From Symbiodinium natans (Eukaryota; Sar; Dinophyceae; Suessiales; Symbiodiniaceae), in contig CAJNDS010002346.1 in assembly GCA_905221605.1 (NCBI GenBank), positions 436,001 through 500,000 of the forward strand: a stretch of DNA of 64,000 nucleotides, given 5' to 3'. The translations under genes were made by a program, and so were the position numbers. This document shows, piece after piece, positions 50,859-61,911 of this stretch. The notes under the pieces are model-generated. The model worked only from the letters and a program-made list of their open reading frames with translations. It had not been told where the DNA came from and did no database searches. Position 1 is the stretch's first letter. Each line of letters opens with the position of its first letter.

Positions 50859-51741
50859 CCCTACACCCCAAGCCCTAAACCCTCACGGCTAAACGTTAAG
50901 GGCCCTGGGTTGGCGGGAGCCGAAAGCCCAAAGAATGCCTGACGAGCACTGGGAAGTAGGGTTTAGGGTTTAGGGTTTAGGGTTTGGGTCGCAGGCTTGC
51001 ATTGAGACAAAGAACAAAGGCTTCCTAGGGTTTGGCATTTGGCTTTGAGGCGTCCTTGCTGAGAAATCTCGTCAGGGGCTAGCAGAGGCTTAGGTTTCTA
51101 GGGGTCTTAAGGGAGGGGGGTTCCAGGGGTGCATGTCCTCTTTAAGGCTCCCTAAGCTTCCCCAAACTTTGTAGGTACCTACCCCCCCTTGAAACCCCCC
51201 TTCCGTAAGAACCCCATCATAAGGAATTTCGGGCTTAGGGTATAGGGCTTCGGGCTCCGGCTTGAGGGCTTTGGAGCTTCGGAAGGCTTGAGCAGGCCAC
51301 GGTAGAGTTCGTGCCCTAAACCCTAAACCCTAAACCCGATACCCTAAACTCTAAACCCTATACCCTATACCCTGAACCCTAAATGAGGCTTGGAGTTCAG
51401 GGTTCGGGGTTGGGAATTGAGGGCTTCTGTTTACGGTTTGGGGTTTCGGGCGGGCTCAAAGATGGCCCTTCAAACCCTAAGGGGACATGTCAAAAACATC
51501 CCCTAAACCCTAAACACTAAACCCTAAACCCTAAACCCGTAAGTTTTAGGAGCAACCGAGCCTTTCTTGTCCTCGCGCCTCTCGGCCTGTAGGAGGCTGG
51601 TTCAAGAAGGAGGCGTTTAGGGCTTAGGGGGGTTAGGGTTTAGGGTTTAGGGTTTCGGGTTTCGGGCTTAGGGCTTAGGGCTTAGGGTTTAGGGTTTAGG
51701 GTTTAGGGGTTAGGGGTTTGGGGTTTGGGGTTTAGAGTTTA

Positions 51742-51900
51742 GGGTAGTTACATGGTCCCTTAGTATGGGCCCTTGAAAGGGGACCCCTCATATACCCCTT
51801 GTATACCCCTTACATACCCCATGCAACCCAAAGGCCCAAACTTCAGAACCCTTTAAAGGGGGGTAAGGGACCACGATAAGGGGCCATGAAACTGCCCTTA
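51742..51900. mobile_element. G-family element
   Basis: AGGGTAGTTACATGGTCCCT to GGGCCATGAAACTGCCCTTA; follows a TTTAGGG array directly. Confidence 0.75.
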
Positions 51901-52120
51901 TAAATAAATAAATATACATATAAGTATAAATACAAAAACATATATATATATATACATGTATGTATATATAGAAAAACACAGTATATTCACACACATATGG
52001 CTTCATAGGGCTTATGGTGTTTAATAGGGCTTATGGGGCTTAAAGGTCTACAGGGCTGGCAGGGCGTGGGGTTTGCAAGTTTCGAGCTGAAGCAGGGCCA
52101 GCGCCTTGTGGAATGAACGG

Positions 52121-52152
52121 GTTTAGGGTTTAGGTTTTAGGGTTTAGGGTAT
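52121..52152 (+). repeat. Short telomere-like insert, 7-bp flanking duplication
   Basis: 32 bp of TTTAGGG and TTTTAGGG ending in TAT. TGAACGG at 52114-52120 and 52153-52159. Confidence 0.9.
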
Positions 52153-52199
52153 TGAACGGTGGGTTGCCCTAAGCCCTTAAACCCTATGAACCTAACACC

Positions 52200-52312
52200 C
52201 TAGACACAGGAGTAACCAAGGAGTAAAAGGGGTGCCCTTGTTGGGTTAAAGAAGAGGATTCTAAGGCAACCTAAACCAAAATAAAGAAACAAGGGCCTAC
52301 TCTGGGTCCTAG
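52200..52312. mobile_element. B-family element
   Basis: CTAGACACAGGAGTAACCAA to CTACTCTGGGTCCTAG, near full length. Confidence 0.7.
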
Positions 52313-52742
52313 ACCCTCTGAACCTAAATCCTAATCCCCACACCACCCGTGAGCTCTGCTCTCATCAGCCCCCAACCGTTGCGGTTGCGGGTTTCTAGGG
52401 TTTAGGGTTTAGGGTTTAGGGTTTAGGGTGTGGGATTTAGGGTTTAGGGTTTAGGGTTTGGGGTTTGGGGTTTAGGGTTTGGGGTTTAGGCCCTTAACTC
52501 TCAAAGCTACATGCTCGAGCCCAAGCCTCCTGCTTAGGGTCTAGGGCCTGATCCCATGATCAATTGGGTTTAGGGCTTAGGGTTTAGGGTGGGGGGTCTG
52601 GCCAGCCCAAGTACAAAATCGAAGCCCCCGCGTGAGCACCGATGAAAAATAGCACTCTCAACCAAGCCTTCCCTAAACCTCCTGGAGCCCAACAGCCTGT
52701 AAGCCCTGAACCCTAAATCCTGTCCCCCTAAACCCTAAGCCC

Positions 52743-52846
52743 TACCTTAAGAACCCAAAACCTACTTTTTGTAGGCTCCTCTAAGAAGATCCCTCATAGG
52801 ATTCTTGGGTAACCTACAGGAAAGTAGGCTTTGGGTTCTTAAGGTA
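52743..52846. mobile_element. P-family element
   Basis: TACCTTAAGAACCCAAAACC and GGCTTTGGGTTCTTAAGGTA are near-perfect arms. An inverted, degraded copy lies at 26648-26731. Confidence 0.7.
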
Positions 52847-52951
52847 AACCCCCCTAAACCCTAAACCCTAAACCCTAAACCCTAAAGCCTAAACCCTAAA
52901 CCCTAAACCCTAAACCTAAACCCCCAAGCCCTCTGAGTTCGAGCAGCGAAC

Positions 52952-52998
52952 CTGGATGCACTCCGTGCGTCCGTTCTTGAGCCGGCCCAAACCCTTTC
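52952..52998 (-). CDS. Exon with second half of a G-patch motif
   Basis: 47 nt beginning in the phase left by the exon at 53690-53635 and reading KGLGRLKNGRTECIQ, so the join gives G-W-x-E-G-x-G-L-G with exact G-patch spacing. Acceptor GCGAG|G, GT donor. Continuation downstream is not recognised. Confidence 0.6.
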
Positions 52999-53359
52999 CT
53001 CGCAACAAAGGTGCTTCGGGTTTCAGGGATTCGGAGGGGCCGGGCCGGGTGTTTAGGGTTTAGGGTTTGGGGTTTTAGGGATTAGGGTCAGGGCACCACC
53101 CCTGCTAACTCCCCACAAAATCGCCCTCAGAAGCGTGGCGCCTATGCAAGAGGTGCCTGGCACTGAGAGCCGCGGAACACCAAAATGCGAGGTATGTACG
53201 CTATGGAGCCAGATACTTGCAGCACCTAGAACACACGAGCCCCAAAAAATCCTAGAATCCGAGCCCTGCAAGCCCTACAAGCCCTATCCCTAAACCCTAA
53301 ACCCTAAACCCCAAACCCTAAACCCCAAACCCTAAACCCTAAAGCCCTGAAGCCCCAGA

Positions 53360-53400
53360 AGCTGGCGAACTCACTCTGTTCCCGTGCCAGAAGCCCCTCA
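53360..53400 (-). CDS. Coding-like island inside the G-patch intron
   Basis: Minus frame GLLAREQSEFASFW after an ATCTGAG acceptor-like site. It lies between the two G-patch exons, whose phases join without it, so it is probably not in that transcript. Confidence 0.2.
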
Positions 53401-53463
53401 GATGGACATGGCACCCCGCAATTCATCCCTGGAGCCAAAACCCCAAAACCTTAACCCCCAATT

Positions 53464-53538
53464 AGGGTTTAGGGTTTAGGGTTTAGGGTTTAGGGTTTAG
53501 GGTTTAGGGTTTAGGGTTTAGGGTTTAGGGTTTAGGGT
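53464..53538 (+). repeat. TTTAGGG array in the G-patch intron
   Basis: About ten units. Confidence 0.9.
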
Positions 53539-53634
53539 ACCCCCCTAGTACCCCCCCTAGTAGCCCTAGGCCCTGAAGCACGAAAGTTCAGGACTTTCTA
53601 GCTTCCAAAACTCAAGTCTACCACCGTCGCTCGC

Positions 53635-53690
53635 CTTCCGTCCAGCCATACTTCATCAGAATCTTCTTGCCAATGTCTGACTCGAAGGCC
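53635..53690 (-). CDS. Exon with first half of a G-patch motif
   Basis: 56 nt reading AFESDIGKKILMKYGWTE. The pattern I-G-x-x-x-L-x-K-x-G-W-x-E-G is the G-patch signature of RNA-processing proteins that activate DEAH helicases. Acceptor GGCAG|G, GC donor, phase 1. Flanked by a degenerate TTTAGGG array on the 5' side (53704-53815). The rest of this gene is not assigned. Confidence 0.6.
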
Positions 53691-54077
53691 CTGCCGCAGT
53701 GAGGGTTTGGGGTTTACGGATTTAGGGTTTGGGGTTGAGGGTTTAGAGTTTGGGGTTTGGGGTTCAGGTTTGGGTTTAGGGTTTGGGGTTTAGGGATTAG
53801 GGTTTGGGGTTTAAGGGATTTTGGGGGATCTAGGGAGTTCGGGCCTGTAGAGGAAGTGCGTTTTCGGGTGGTGTTCCGTCCGGGATCTACCAGCACGCCT
53901 TGGCGGCCCGCTACCCCTCAATTAAAGAATACACCTGCGATTCAGGGTTTAGGGTTTATGGGGCCCTGATATGACTTCAGGTACACTCTGGGCTCTCTTG
54001 GGGAATTTAGTAATCGAGCACGCATTCTATGATCCACTGAAGCCAAAAACCTAAACCCTCAAAGAGGCCGAGGTTCT

Positions 54078-54249
54078 TAGGTTACCTGGCCCCTTCATAG
54101 GGGAACCCCTATACCCCTTGTCTTCCCTGGCAAGCCCAAGGGCCCATATTAAGGGATCCTAAACCCAAAACCCCAAAACCCCAAAGCCCCAAAGCCCCAA
54201 AGCCCCAAAACTGTTCAGGTCCTTAAGGGACCACGTAGCTTCCCTTAAG
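54078..54249. mobile_element. G-family element with CCCCAAA insert
   Basis: TTAGGTTACCTGGCCCCTTC to AAGGGACCACGTAGCTTCCC; insert of CCCAAAAC/CCCCAAAG units at 54166-54212. Confidence 0.65.
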
Positions 54250-54671
54250 AGAGGCTCAATCCGAAGCAAACCGTAGTGGGTCGACCGACATGATGAGCTT
54301 TGATCCAACAAAACCAAACCCAAAACTCAAAACCCTAGAGCCCAAACCCTAACCCCTGATGTACTCTTGGAGTAGAGGCCCTTTTTGGGCGGGCAAGTCA
54401 GTTAGGTCAACCCCCAAACAACCATAGAGTTTGGACCACCCTGAACATGAACCTCGAGATGGACGAAGCTTTCGTGAGTCCCTACATTCCCTTGAGGGTC
54501 CCTTTATCTGGGGCTTCGTGGGTGTAGTCCCCCTGTATAAACCTTGTAACATACAACCCTACGATTTTTCCACCCTACGTCTGAAATCCCGCAAATCCCA
54601 AAACACACACACAAGCCGCATCGACCCTGCAAACCCCATGCACCCCATAAGACTAAAAGAAGCAATCCCAT

Positions 54672-54809
54672 CTAGGCCCAAGGTAACCTGGAAAAAAGAA
54701 TGGGTACGTACCGTTTTTGCTTTAAAAGGGGCGTAAAATGGCCTAACCTAGGGGACTTAATAATTAGAACGGAACCCACAAGGGTAATGGGTACCACTGG
54801 GATACTAAG
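54672..54809. mobile_element. B/C hybrid element
   Basis: Begins as B (CTAGGCCCAAGGTAACC) and ends as C (GGTACCACTGGGATACTAAG). Confidence 0.5.
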
Positions 54810-54998
54810 GTACTGAGGGTTTGGGGGGGATTCTTCTAGTATATATATATATATATCTAAGGACCCTAAACCCTAAACCCTAAACCGTAAACCCTAAACC
54901 CTAAACCCTAAACCCTAAACTTCATCCGAACGGGCAGATCAACCTTGAGCTGCTAACGCCGCTGCTTTGGGCCAGGCGCTGGCGATACTTGCCTGGCT

Positions 54999-55285
54999 AG
55001 GGTTTAGGGTTTAGGGTTTAGGGTTTAGGGTTTAGGGTTTAGGGTTTAGGGTTTAGGGTTTAGGGTTTAGGGTTGAGGGTTTAGGGTTTAGGGTTTAGGG
55101 TTTAGGGTTTAGGGTTTAGGGTTTAGGGTTTAGGGTTTAGGGTTTAGGGTTTAGGGTTTAGGGTTTAGGGTTTAGGGTTTAGGGTCAAGGGTTTAGGGTT
55201 TAGGGTTTGGGGTTTGGGGTTTGGGGTTTGGGGTTTGGGGCTTGGGGTTTAGAGATTAGGGTTTACGGTCTAAGTCTAGGGTTTG
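54999..55285 (+). repeat. Longest TTTAGGG tract, grading into TTTGGGG
   Basis: Near-perfect TTTAGGG to about 55203, then TTTGGGG and mixed variants. Confidence 0.9.
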
Positions 55286-55567
55286 GGGTTTCGGGTTTTT
55301 GTTGAGCTTCAACAAGGCCGCTAGCATGACTACCATGTTCAGCTACAGCTCCCGCGCTTGTTTGGTGAGGGGGTGGGGGAGGAAGGGCGCACCACTACTG
55401 AGTCACTACTGAGTTTGGGCTACAGTTCGCTGGTCTTGTTTCTTTTCTGTTTGGGAGGGGGCGATGGGAAGGAGGGAAGAGGGAGAGGGGGGGGGGGGGG
55501 GGGGGGGGGTGATAAGTAGCCTTCTTGGCTTTCCAGGGGTAGTCCAGTATCCATAATTAAGGGTTTA

Positions 55568-55622
55568 GGGGTGAGGGAAACCTTCCAGAGCTTTGAGTGC
55601 ATGAGGTCACACAGCTCCCGGA
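55568..55622 (-). CDS. Coding-like island, unidentified
   Basis: Minus frame QVFRELCDLMHSKLWK followed by a GT donor. Helical, no family recognised. Confidence 0.35.
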
Positions 55623-55877
55623 AGACTTGACTTTAAGGGCGCATGTACCTATTAAAAAAATCACGCTTAACCCTAAACCCGAAATCCTAAACCCTAAACC
55701 CTAAACTAGGGTTGAGGGAGCATAGTTTCTATACTAGGACTATCCGAAGGGTCTAACTGGTTTTCAAGTATGTACTATATGGTCAGTTCTCAAAATTACG
55801 GTGCCGTTTGGCTTGCAATAGAAACCCCAAAAGGGACCATCATTGAGCGAAGTGACCATACAGCTACATGGACCTTC

Positions 55878-55994
55878 CTAGACCCAAGAGCAACCCCGGA
55901 ATAACGACGAGCTGCCCTTTTTGGGTTTAAAGGGGCTTGTAAGGCACCCTAAACCCCAACAAAGAAAGGAAGGACGGCCTACTCTGGGTCCTAG
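55878..55994. mobile_element. B-family element
   Basis: CTAGACCCAAGAGCAACC to CTACTCTGGGTCCTAG; a detached B right end recurs at 56088-56119. Confidence 0.7.
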
Positions 55995-56222
55995 CCCTAA
56001 ACCCTCAGCCTAAACCCGAAACCCTAGGCTCTAAACCCTAAACCCTAAACCCCTAAACCCCTAAACCCCTAAACCCTAAACCCGAAAGAAGGGAACAAGG
56101 GCCTACTTTCGGTCCTAGGAAACGGCTTCTGGTGGAGGGCAGGGGCATTCAAACAACGTGCCGGTGTCACTCGCCATGGTCGGCTGCCTGGGATCAGAGT
56201 GTGCGCACGCTTCACAGCGCCC

Positions 56223-56355
56223 GAAACCCTAAACCCCTAAACCCCTAAACCTCTAAGCCCCTAAACCCCCAAACCCCTAAACCCCTAAACCCTAAACCCC
56301 AAACCCCAAACCCCTAGACCCCTAGACCCCTAGACCCCTAAACCCCCTAAACCCC
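56223..56355 (-). repeat. CCCCTAAA 8-bp variant array
   Basis: CCCCTAAA and CCCCTAGA units; the same 8-bp form recurs at 56453-56500. Confidence 0.9.
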
Positions 56356-56511
56356 CCTGAGCCCGAAACCAGGCACCCAATGGAAGGTTTCAACTCTCAA
56401 GACTTTCCCAAAGGCCGGAAGTGAGACCCAGAATCCCTGGAAGGCACCAGTCCTAAACCCCTAAACCCCTAAACCCCTAAACCCCTAAACCCCTAAACCC
56501 TAAACCCTAAA

Positions 56512-56860
56512 CCTGCTGCTGCTGTCTCCGCCCCAGCCGCCATGCACTCGCTTCCAGGCAGAATCGTCCAAGCGCCGCTGGCCGAAGGCGCTTACCAGAT
56601 AGGAAACCAAGCACTTCAGGTCCTCCGGGATGAGTGCCACACGGACAGCGTGGTGCGAGCAAGCGTGCGGAATCTCGGAATGCAAGCGTTGCGGGCTCGC
56701 GCACTCGTCAGCGCACTGAGCAACTGGAGTGCGAAGATTCCGGTGGCTGTGCACAACGGGCCCCCCAGCAGTGCCTCCTTCTTGTTGCGGAAGAAGCCCA
56801 GCCAGCATTCGACGGCTTCCCGAAGCTTCTCAGGCGATCCCGAAGCTTCTCAGCCGATTG
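56512..56860 (-). pseudogene. Coding-like segment in two frames, unidentified
   Basis: Minus strand, between a CCCCTAAA array and a short CCCTAAA array. One frame reads EKLREAVECWLGFFRNKKEA then LLGGPLCTATG (about 56700-56840). A second frame reads VRVALIPEDLKCLVSYL to a GT donor near 56600, then SAFGQRRLDDSAWKRVHGGW. Either two exons with a short intron or one exon with a frameshift. A 20-bp unit is tandemly repeated at 56820-56860. Confidence 0.35.
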
Positions 56861-57174
56861 GTTAGTGGCTCGATCTTAACCCTAAACCCTAAACCCTAAA
56901 GCCCTCTGCAGGATGGCTGTTTGGGGAGCCTCTGGGCTTGAACCCTCCAAGCCATGACTCTGAATCGGAGGTTCTTTGGGGCTTCAAAACCAGAACCGCC
57001 CTTAGGGCACCTTAGGGTTTAGGGTTTAGGGCTTAGGGTTTAGGGCTTAGGGTTTAGGGTTTAGGGCTTAGGGCTTAGGGTTTAGGGTTTAGGGTTTCGG
57101 GTGGTGGTTTATGTGCTCGGCTCCCCTGTATCCTGGGACCGCCCCTTCGCTTTACGGCTTGTAGAAAAATGCCA

Positions 57175-57235
57175 ACTCTGCAGAAAGAAAATGGGGGCCA
57201 GAACTTCCTTGCCACGATATCGACAACCTCAAGAG
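57175..57235 (-). CDS. Coding-like island, unidentified
   Basis: Minus frame LEVVDIVARKFWPPFSFCRV; the plus strand is also open here, so the strand is uncertain. Confidence 0.25.
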
Positions 57236-58105
57236 AAGTTAGGCACCCCCCCCCCCCAGAGAAAAAAAAAAAAGAGTAACAGTTTGATGCAAACCCTCTT
57301 GATGTTGATTCTTATTCCGTTGGCGCAAGTGGCTTAGACAGGCACTTCCTGCAGCTTCTGACGATGCTGAACACTAATGAGCCTTAAACCCTAAAACCCA
57401 ACTCCGTTGAAACGACCGGGGGATCCCCTTGAACCCAATAAGGCCCAGAACCCTATAAACCCTAAACCCATAATGACATTGAAACACCCTTAGAACCCCG
57501 AAAGCGTTTAGGCTGTCAAACCTCTGGGCCCCAGGACCTTATAGGCCCTGAGCGCGGGAACTCCCCTAAACCCTAAACCCTAAAAACTAAACCCTAAAGC
57601 CTAAACCCTAAACTCTAAACCCTAAGCCCAAACTGCCCTGAAGGGCTCTTGCCACTGTCATGCTCCAACATTCCTGAAGGCTCCAATGTAGGTTCCTTTT
57701 TTGGGTGAGTTTTGTGGGGATTCCCCCCAAACCCTAAACCCTAAACCCCAAACCCTAAACCCTAAACCCTAATCCCTAAACCCTAGACCCTAGTAGAGTA
57801 CCCCAAAAGGAACTGCACAGGAGCCTTTAGGTTGCGACCAGGTGGCAGCCCGGCTTCTCGGACGGCAGAAGGATTTTTGTGCTTGATGAGTCGATGCGCA
57901 TTGAAGTGCGGTTTCGGGTTTCGGATTCCAGGTTTGAAGCGGTTTAGGGTTTAGGGCTTAGGGCTTAGGGTTGTCTCTGTCTCGGTGTCTCTCTCTCTCT
58001 CTCTCTTTCTCCATGGTAGTTGACAGTTGATCAACCTAAACCTTAAAACCGGAAAACCCGGAAAACCCGAAAAACCCGAAAAACCCGAAAACCCTGAACC
58101 CAGAG

Positions 58106-58210
58106 TTGCCCTATATGGGGGTCTTATTTACGATGTTCGGAGTACCTTACGGTCCTTATATCAGGGATCCTACTGCTTGGGGGTGTATTTTAGGGGTCCC
58201 CTATTTGCGT
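58106..58210. mobile_element. F-family element
   Basis: TTATTTACGATGTTCGGAGT to AGGGGTCCCCTATTTGCGTA. Confidence 0.55.
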
Positions 58211-58379
58211 AAACCCCGCAATATGAGAACTCTGAATAACCTCTCCGAAGGACCGCTAGACCAATTCCAGCCCACAGCAGACGCAGGCAGAGCAGTCTCT
58301 CAGAGCGTTTGGGAGACGGAGCTTAGGTGTTTAGGGGCTAGGCGTTTGGGGGTTTAGGGTTTAGGGTATAAAACCTCAC

Positions 58380-59220
58380 ACACACGCACACACCTGCCTG
58401 CCTCTAGCCGAAGTCGAAGATGGGGCTTCAAGCACTAGGCCGCAGTGATTGCGCAGGGTTCAGGGTTGAATGGGAATGAGGTCAGTGAACACCGCTTCAA
58501 ACAGCCCTTAGCCTCCTGGCATGACAGGTTCACAAAGCAGCCTTCAAGGTGGGGGGGGGGGGGGAAACCTTATGGGGAGGCGGCAGGAGTAGGCACCCAC
58601 AGGGTTGAAATTTTACGGGTTCGTGCCCCCACAATGGGCGCCCGAACCCTTCGATCGTGTGTTCCAAAGCATTGCAGAGCCGAAGAGGCTAAACGCCCGC
58701 TCACATCTGCCCCAAGGCGCTTATTTACTCTCGCGAACTCCAAGAGCTCAATACCCCTTAACTAAGGAATGTACCTTAAATTTGTACCGTAATCACATTA
58801 GGGATCCCTCTTATGATTTAAGGTATATTCCTTAATTAAGGGGGTATTGGGCTCTTTGGCAACTCTGACCCTGGAGATCCGAGATGCCTCTGGCAAGTAT
58901 CTCCAGGATGGACTGATGCACGGTGTCTTAGACATCTGCACGTGCAAACCTTGGACCCTGGGACATGTAGCAGTTGAGGCGAGCTAGCCATTTTATAATA
59001 TAATAGAACATAATATGATATAATAAATATAGTATAAGAATAATATAATAATAATAATAATAACAGATAAAGCCATGCCACGGTCATATGTAGCAACAGC
59101 CAGGGTCCTTTCAAACTGCGCGATGAGGTTGGGCTGAACACCGAAGCAAGCGCAACACAGACGTTTACATGATCTAGGATGGCCCTGAAAACGCTTAGGG
59201 ACTGATCCCAGCTCCTTTTA
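58380..59220. other. Mostly unassigned, with one palindromic element
   Basis: Apart from the element at 58750-58848 and an ATA/AAT-rich run at 58993-59065, nothing is assigned; plus frames around 58445-58765 overlap and have no recognised domain. Confidence 0.4.
58750..58848. mobile_element. Palindromic element with about 33-bp arms
   Basis: AATACCCCTTAACTAAGGAA and TTCCTTAATTAAGGGGGTATT arms; single copy in this window. Confidence 0.65.
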
Positions 59221-59225
59221 GCCTA

Positions 59226-59360
59226 AACGTTTAGGGGTTTGGGGTTTAGGGCTTAGGGTTTAGGGTTTGGGGTTTAGGGGTTTAGGGGTTTAGGGGTTTA
59301 GGGGTTTAGGGGTTTAGGGTTTAGTGGTTAAGGGTTTAGTGGCTAAGGGTTTAGGGGGCT
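59226..59360 (+). repeat. TTTAGGGG 8-bp variant array
   Basis: Six consecutive 8-base units within mixed sequence. Confidence 0.85.
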
Positions 59361-59369
59361 CCTCATGTC

Positions 59370-59455
59370 GTGGGCGCAGCACGCACGAGGCTAAAGAGCT
59401 CTAAGCCGGCGAAGCCGAAGGTCGCGACGTAGTCTTCCGCTGGGCTCAAGCTGGC
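59370..59455 (-). CDS. Coding-like island, unidentified
   Basis: Minus frame SPAEDYVATFGFAGLELFSL then VRAAPTT and a stop. Between TTTAGGG- and CCCTAAA-type arrays. Confidence 0.35.
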
Positions 59456-59736
59456 AGTGCTGACCTGACATCCGGTTCTCCTAAACCCTAAACCCTAAAC
59501 CCTAATCCCTAGATCCTAAACCCTAAACCCTGAACCCTGAACCCTAAACCCTATAGGTCTGAGCCAGACACTGCCTGGCCTGGAGCCTTAAGCCAGAGAC
59601 TGTAGGTGCTGCAGCCTCAAGCTAGAGACCCTAAACCCCAAACCCGAAAACCGAAGGCGTTCAAAGCTGGGGTTTTGAGATCCGGCTTCGAGGCCGATGT
59701 CGAAAGCCGATACAGATCTCTGCCCCCCGGACTCTG

Positions 59737-59880
59737 TAGGGTTTAGGGTTTTGGGGTTTTGGGGTTTTGGGGTTTTAGGGTTTTAGGGTTTTAGGGTTTT
59801 AGGGTTTTAGGGTTTAGGGTTTTAGGGTTTAGGGTTTTAGGGTTTAGGGTTTAGAGTTTAGGGTTTAGGGTTTAGGGCTG
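59737..59880 (+). repeat. TTTTGGGG to TTTTAGGG variant array
   Basis: 8-bp units grading into TTTAGGG. Confidence 0.85.
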
Positions 59881-60371
59881 AGGGATTTCGACCGGGGCCT
59901 ACATGACCCCTCTCCAGAAGATGGTGAGGAACCTGAAGCCCCGCAGAAGGAGCTTTCCTCTGAAAGTTGGTGGAAGTTGGCTCTCCCAGCACTTTGAAAC
60001 CCTAAACCCTAAACCCTAAACCCAAATCCTTTAAACCCTAAACCCGATGCAAGCTGAAAAGAACCTGTAATCCCTGTAAAATCGCAACCCGCAACACTGC
60101 AAGACGTATAAGCTCTCCGCCCTAAACCGTGAACTTTGAAGATTCCCACTCCCTAAACCCTAAACCCTACACCCTAAACCCTAAACCCTAAACCCTAGAC
60201 CCTAAACCCTAAACCCAAACCTTGCTAAGGATCCCCCGGCCCGGCCCCCCGAAGCAAAAAAAAAACACTGCGGCCAAAAGGCAGAGGGCAGGGCCTCCGC
60301 ATGGCCAGCACCGCGGGGGACCTCAAGGATCTCGCCCGTCTCGAGCGCGTGATATCCTCCCAGAGGGCCGA

Positions 60372-60490
60372 AGATAGGGTTTAGGGTTTAGGGTTTAGGG
60401 TTTAGGGTTTAGGGTTTAGGGTTTAGGGTTTAGGGTTTCGGGTTTCGGGTTTCGGGTTTAGGGTTTAGGGTTTAGGGTTCAGGGTCAGGG
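60372..60490 (+). repeat. TTTAGGG array
   Basis: Includes a block of TTTCGGG units. Confidence 0.9.
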
Positions 60491-60493
60491 TTT

Positions 60494-60583
60494 ACTTGGG
60501 ACCCTCTTTACCTACAGCTTTATGGGTGATACCTACTAATTCAGGGTAGTTACTACTAAACTGTAGGTAGATAGTCCCAGGTA
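60494..60583. mobile_element. Palindromic element, single copy
   Basis: ACTTGGGACCCTCTTTACCT paired with AGGTAGATAGTCCCAGGTA, directly after a TTTAGGG array. Confidence 0.55.
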
Positions 60584-60983
60584 GGGTTTAGGGTTTTCAA
60601 ACCTAAAAGCAGGGAATGAGGGTCCTAGGCCAGGTGTTTTGAAGGTTAGGGTTTCGGGCTAGGGTTGAGGGTTTTGGCGCGAGCGGGTGCACCCACAGCC
60701 GTAGGCTCAAAGTGCAACCTCTAACGCCTCGCTCATAATAGCCTGCGCCCTACACCGAACTTTACTTGGCTGCACTTAGGAGGGTAGCTATACATTAAAT
60801 TCTTAGCTGCCTTATTAGGAAGCCAAATAAACCCAAAAAGGCTAAGGATCTAACGTTACAGTAAAGCACCACAAAGTTTAAAGGTAGTTTGGGGGGGGGT
60901 TCTGGTCAGCCAAGTATCGGAAGTGGCCGCCTCCGCCGGGTTCGTACAGTACCTCTGAGCCGCCCGAAACGCTGGAACCTCTA

Positions 60984-61105
60984 CTTGGTGGTTCATGGTA
61001 CTTAGTAAGTAATAACTGTACTTATAACCCACTTATAAGCCCCTGGAGTGCCCCAATATGGTTATAAGTGCGGTTATAAGTGCAGTTATAATATTAACCT
61101 CCAAG
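60984..61105. mobile_element. K-family element
   Basis: CTTGGTGGTTCATGGTACTT to TTAACCTCCAAG. Confidence 0.65.
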
Positions 61106-61107
61106 CA

Positions 61108-61353
61108 CTACTGGTCTCTCAACTGACACGGGGCAATCAGGGTATACCCGTGGGCTGTGCTAAAAATCAGCCAAGGAAGGACATGCTTTGCGCAATATGT
61201 TCTTCTAATTTGAAAGTCTGCTGCAACACAATTTACAGAGAGGATACCAATGAGGAGCTTTTCAGTGTAGGCAGTGGTGCGTTCCACTGCCGGAGTATCG
61301 TCCAGCTAGGTGTATGCCCGGCGTTGTTGGGGCGTGTGCGGGTTCAGTGCTAA
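61108..61353 (+). CDS. Coding-like stretch, Cys-rich, unidentified
   Basis: Starts at the right edge of a K element and runs open to TAA at 61351. Contains KDMLCAICSSNLKVCCNTIY and VGSGAFHCRSIVQLGVCPAL. A C-element right end follows at 61365-61399, so it could be an exon between two introners, or part of a composite element. Confidence 0.3.
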   Translation, partial: LLVSQLTRGNQGIPVGCAKNQPRKDMLCAICSSNLKVCCNTIYREDTNEELFSVGSGAFHCRSIVQLGVCPALLGRVRVQC

Positions 61354-61789
61354 ACACTAGAAATAAACAAGGGGAAAAGTGTGCGACTGGGCTACCAAGA
61401 GAAGTCTGGTTTTGGGCTCTTAAGGTCAGCCCATGGGAGAAAAATTTACATAGGGGTCGGAATAATTACTAATAGTATTCCCTTATGGCCCCTTTGCAAT
61501 TGTACTATAATAACCCTGTATCAAGGCACCTATAGTAGCCCTAAACCCTAAACCCTAAACCCTAAAAGACCCCTGTAGCTTTTGGGTTCTCAAGGTCAGC
61601 CCATCGTGTCCAGGGTCCGACCCCTTGGGCTTGTGGGGAGGGGCGCTCTTCGGTTTTTGCGTTTGATAGGGTTGGTGGGGTTTGGGGTTTAGGGGTTTAG
61701 GGGTTTAGGGTTTAGGGTTTGGGGTTTATAGGGTTTAGGGTTTAGGGTTTAGGGTTTAGGGTTGAGAGGGATAAAGGGCCCCCGGCCCG

Positions 61790-61911
61790 AACATGCAAGG
61801 GGAGAGCACCGACTGCTCATCGGAAAAGACGACGAGGTTGCTGGGGCCGCTGAAGTTGCCCGGAGGCGCTTGGAATGTCTCCAAGATATCGAAGGCCTGA
61901 AGGGGAGACAT
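61790..61911 (-). CDS. Probable first exon, unidentified
   Basis: ATG at 61911 in the context ACCACC-ATG opens MSPLQAFDILETFQAPPGNF, then SGPSNLVVFSDEQSVLSPCM. Strong codon-like composition on the minus strand only. No family recognised. Confidence 0.45.
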
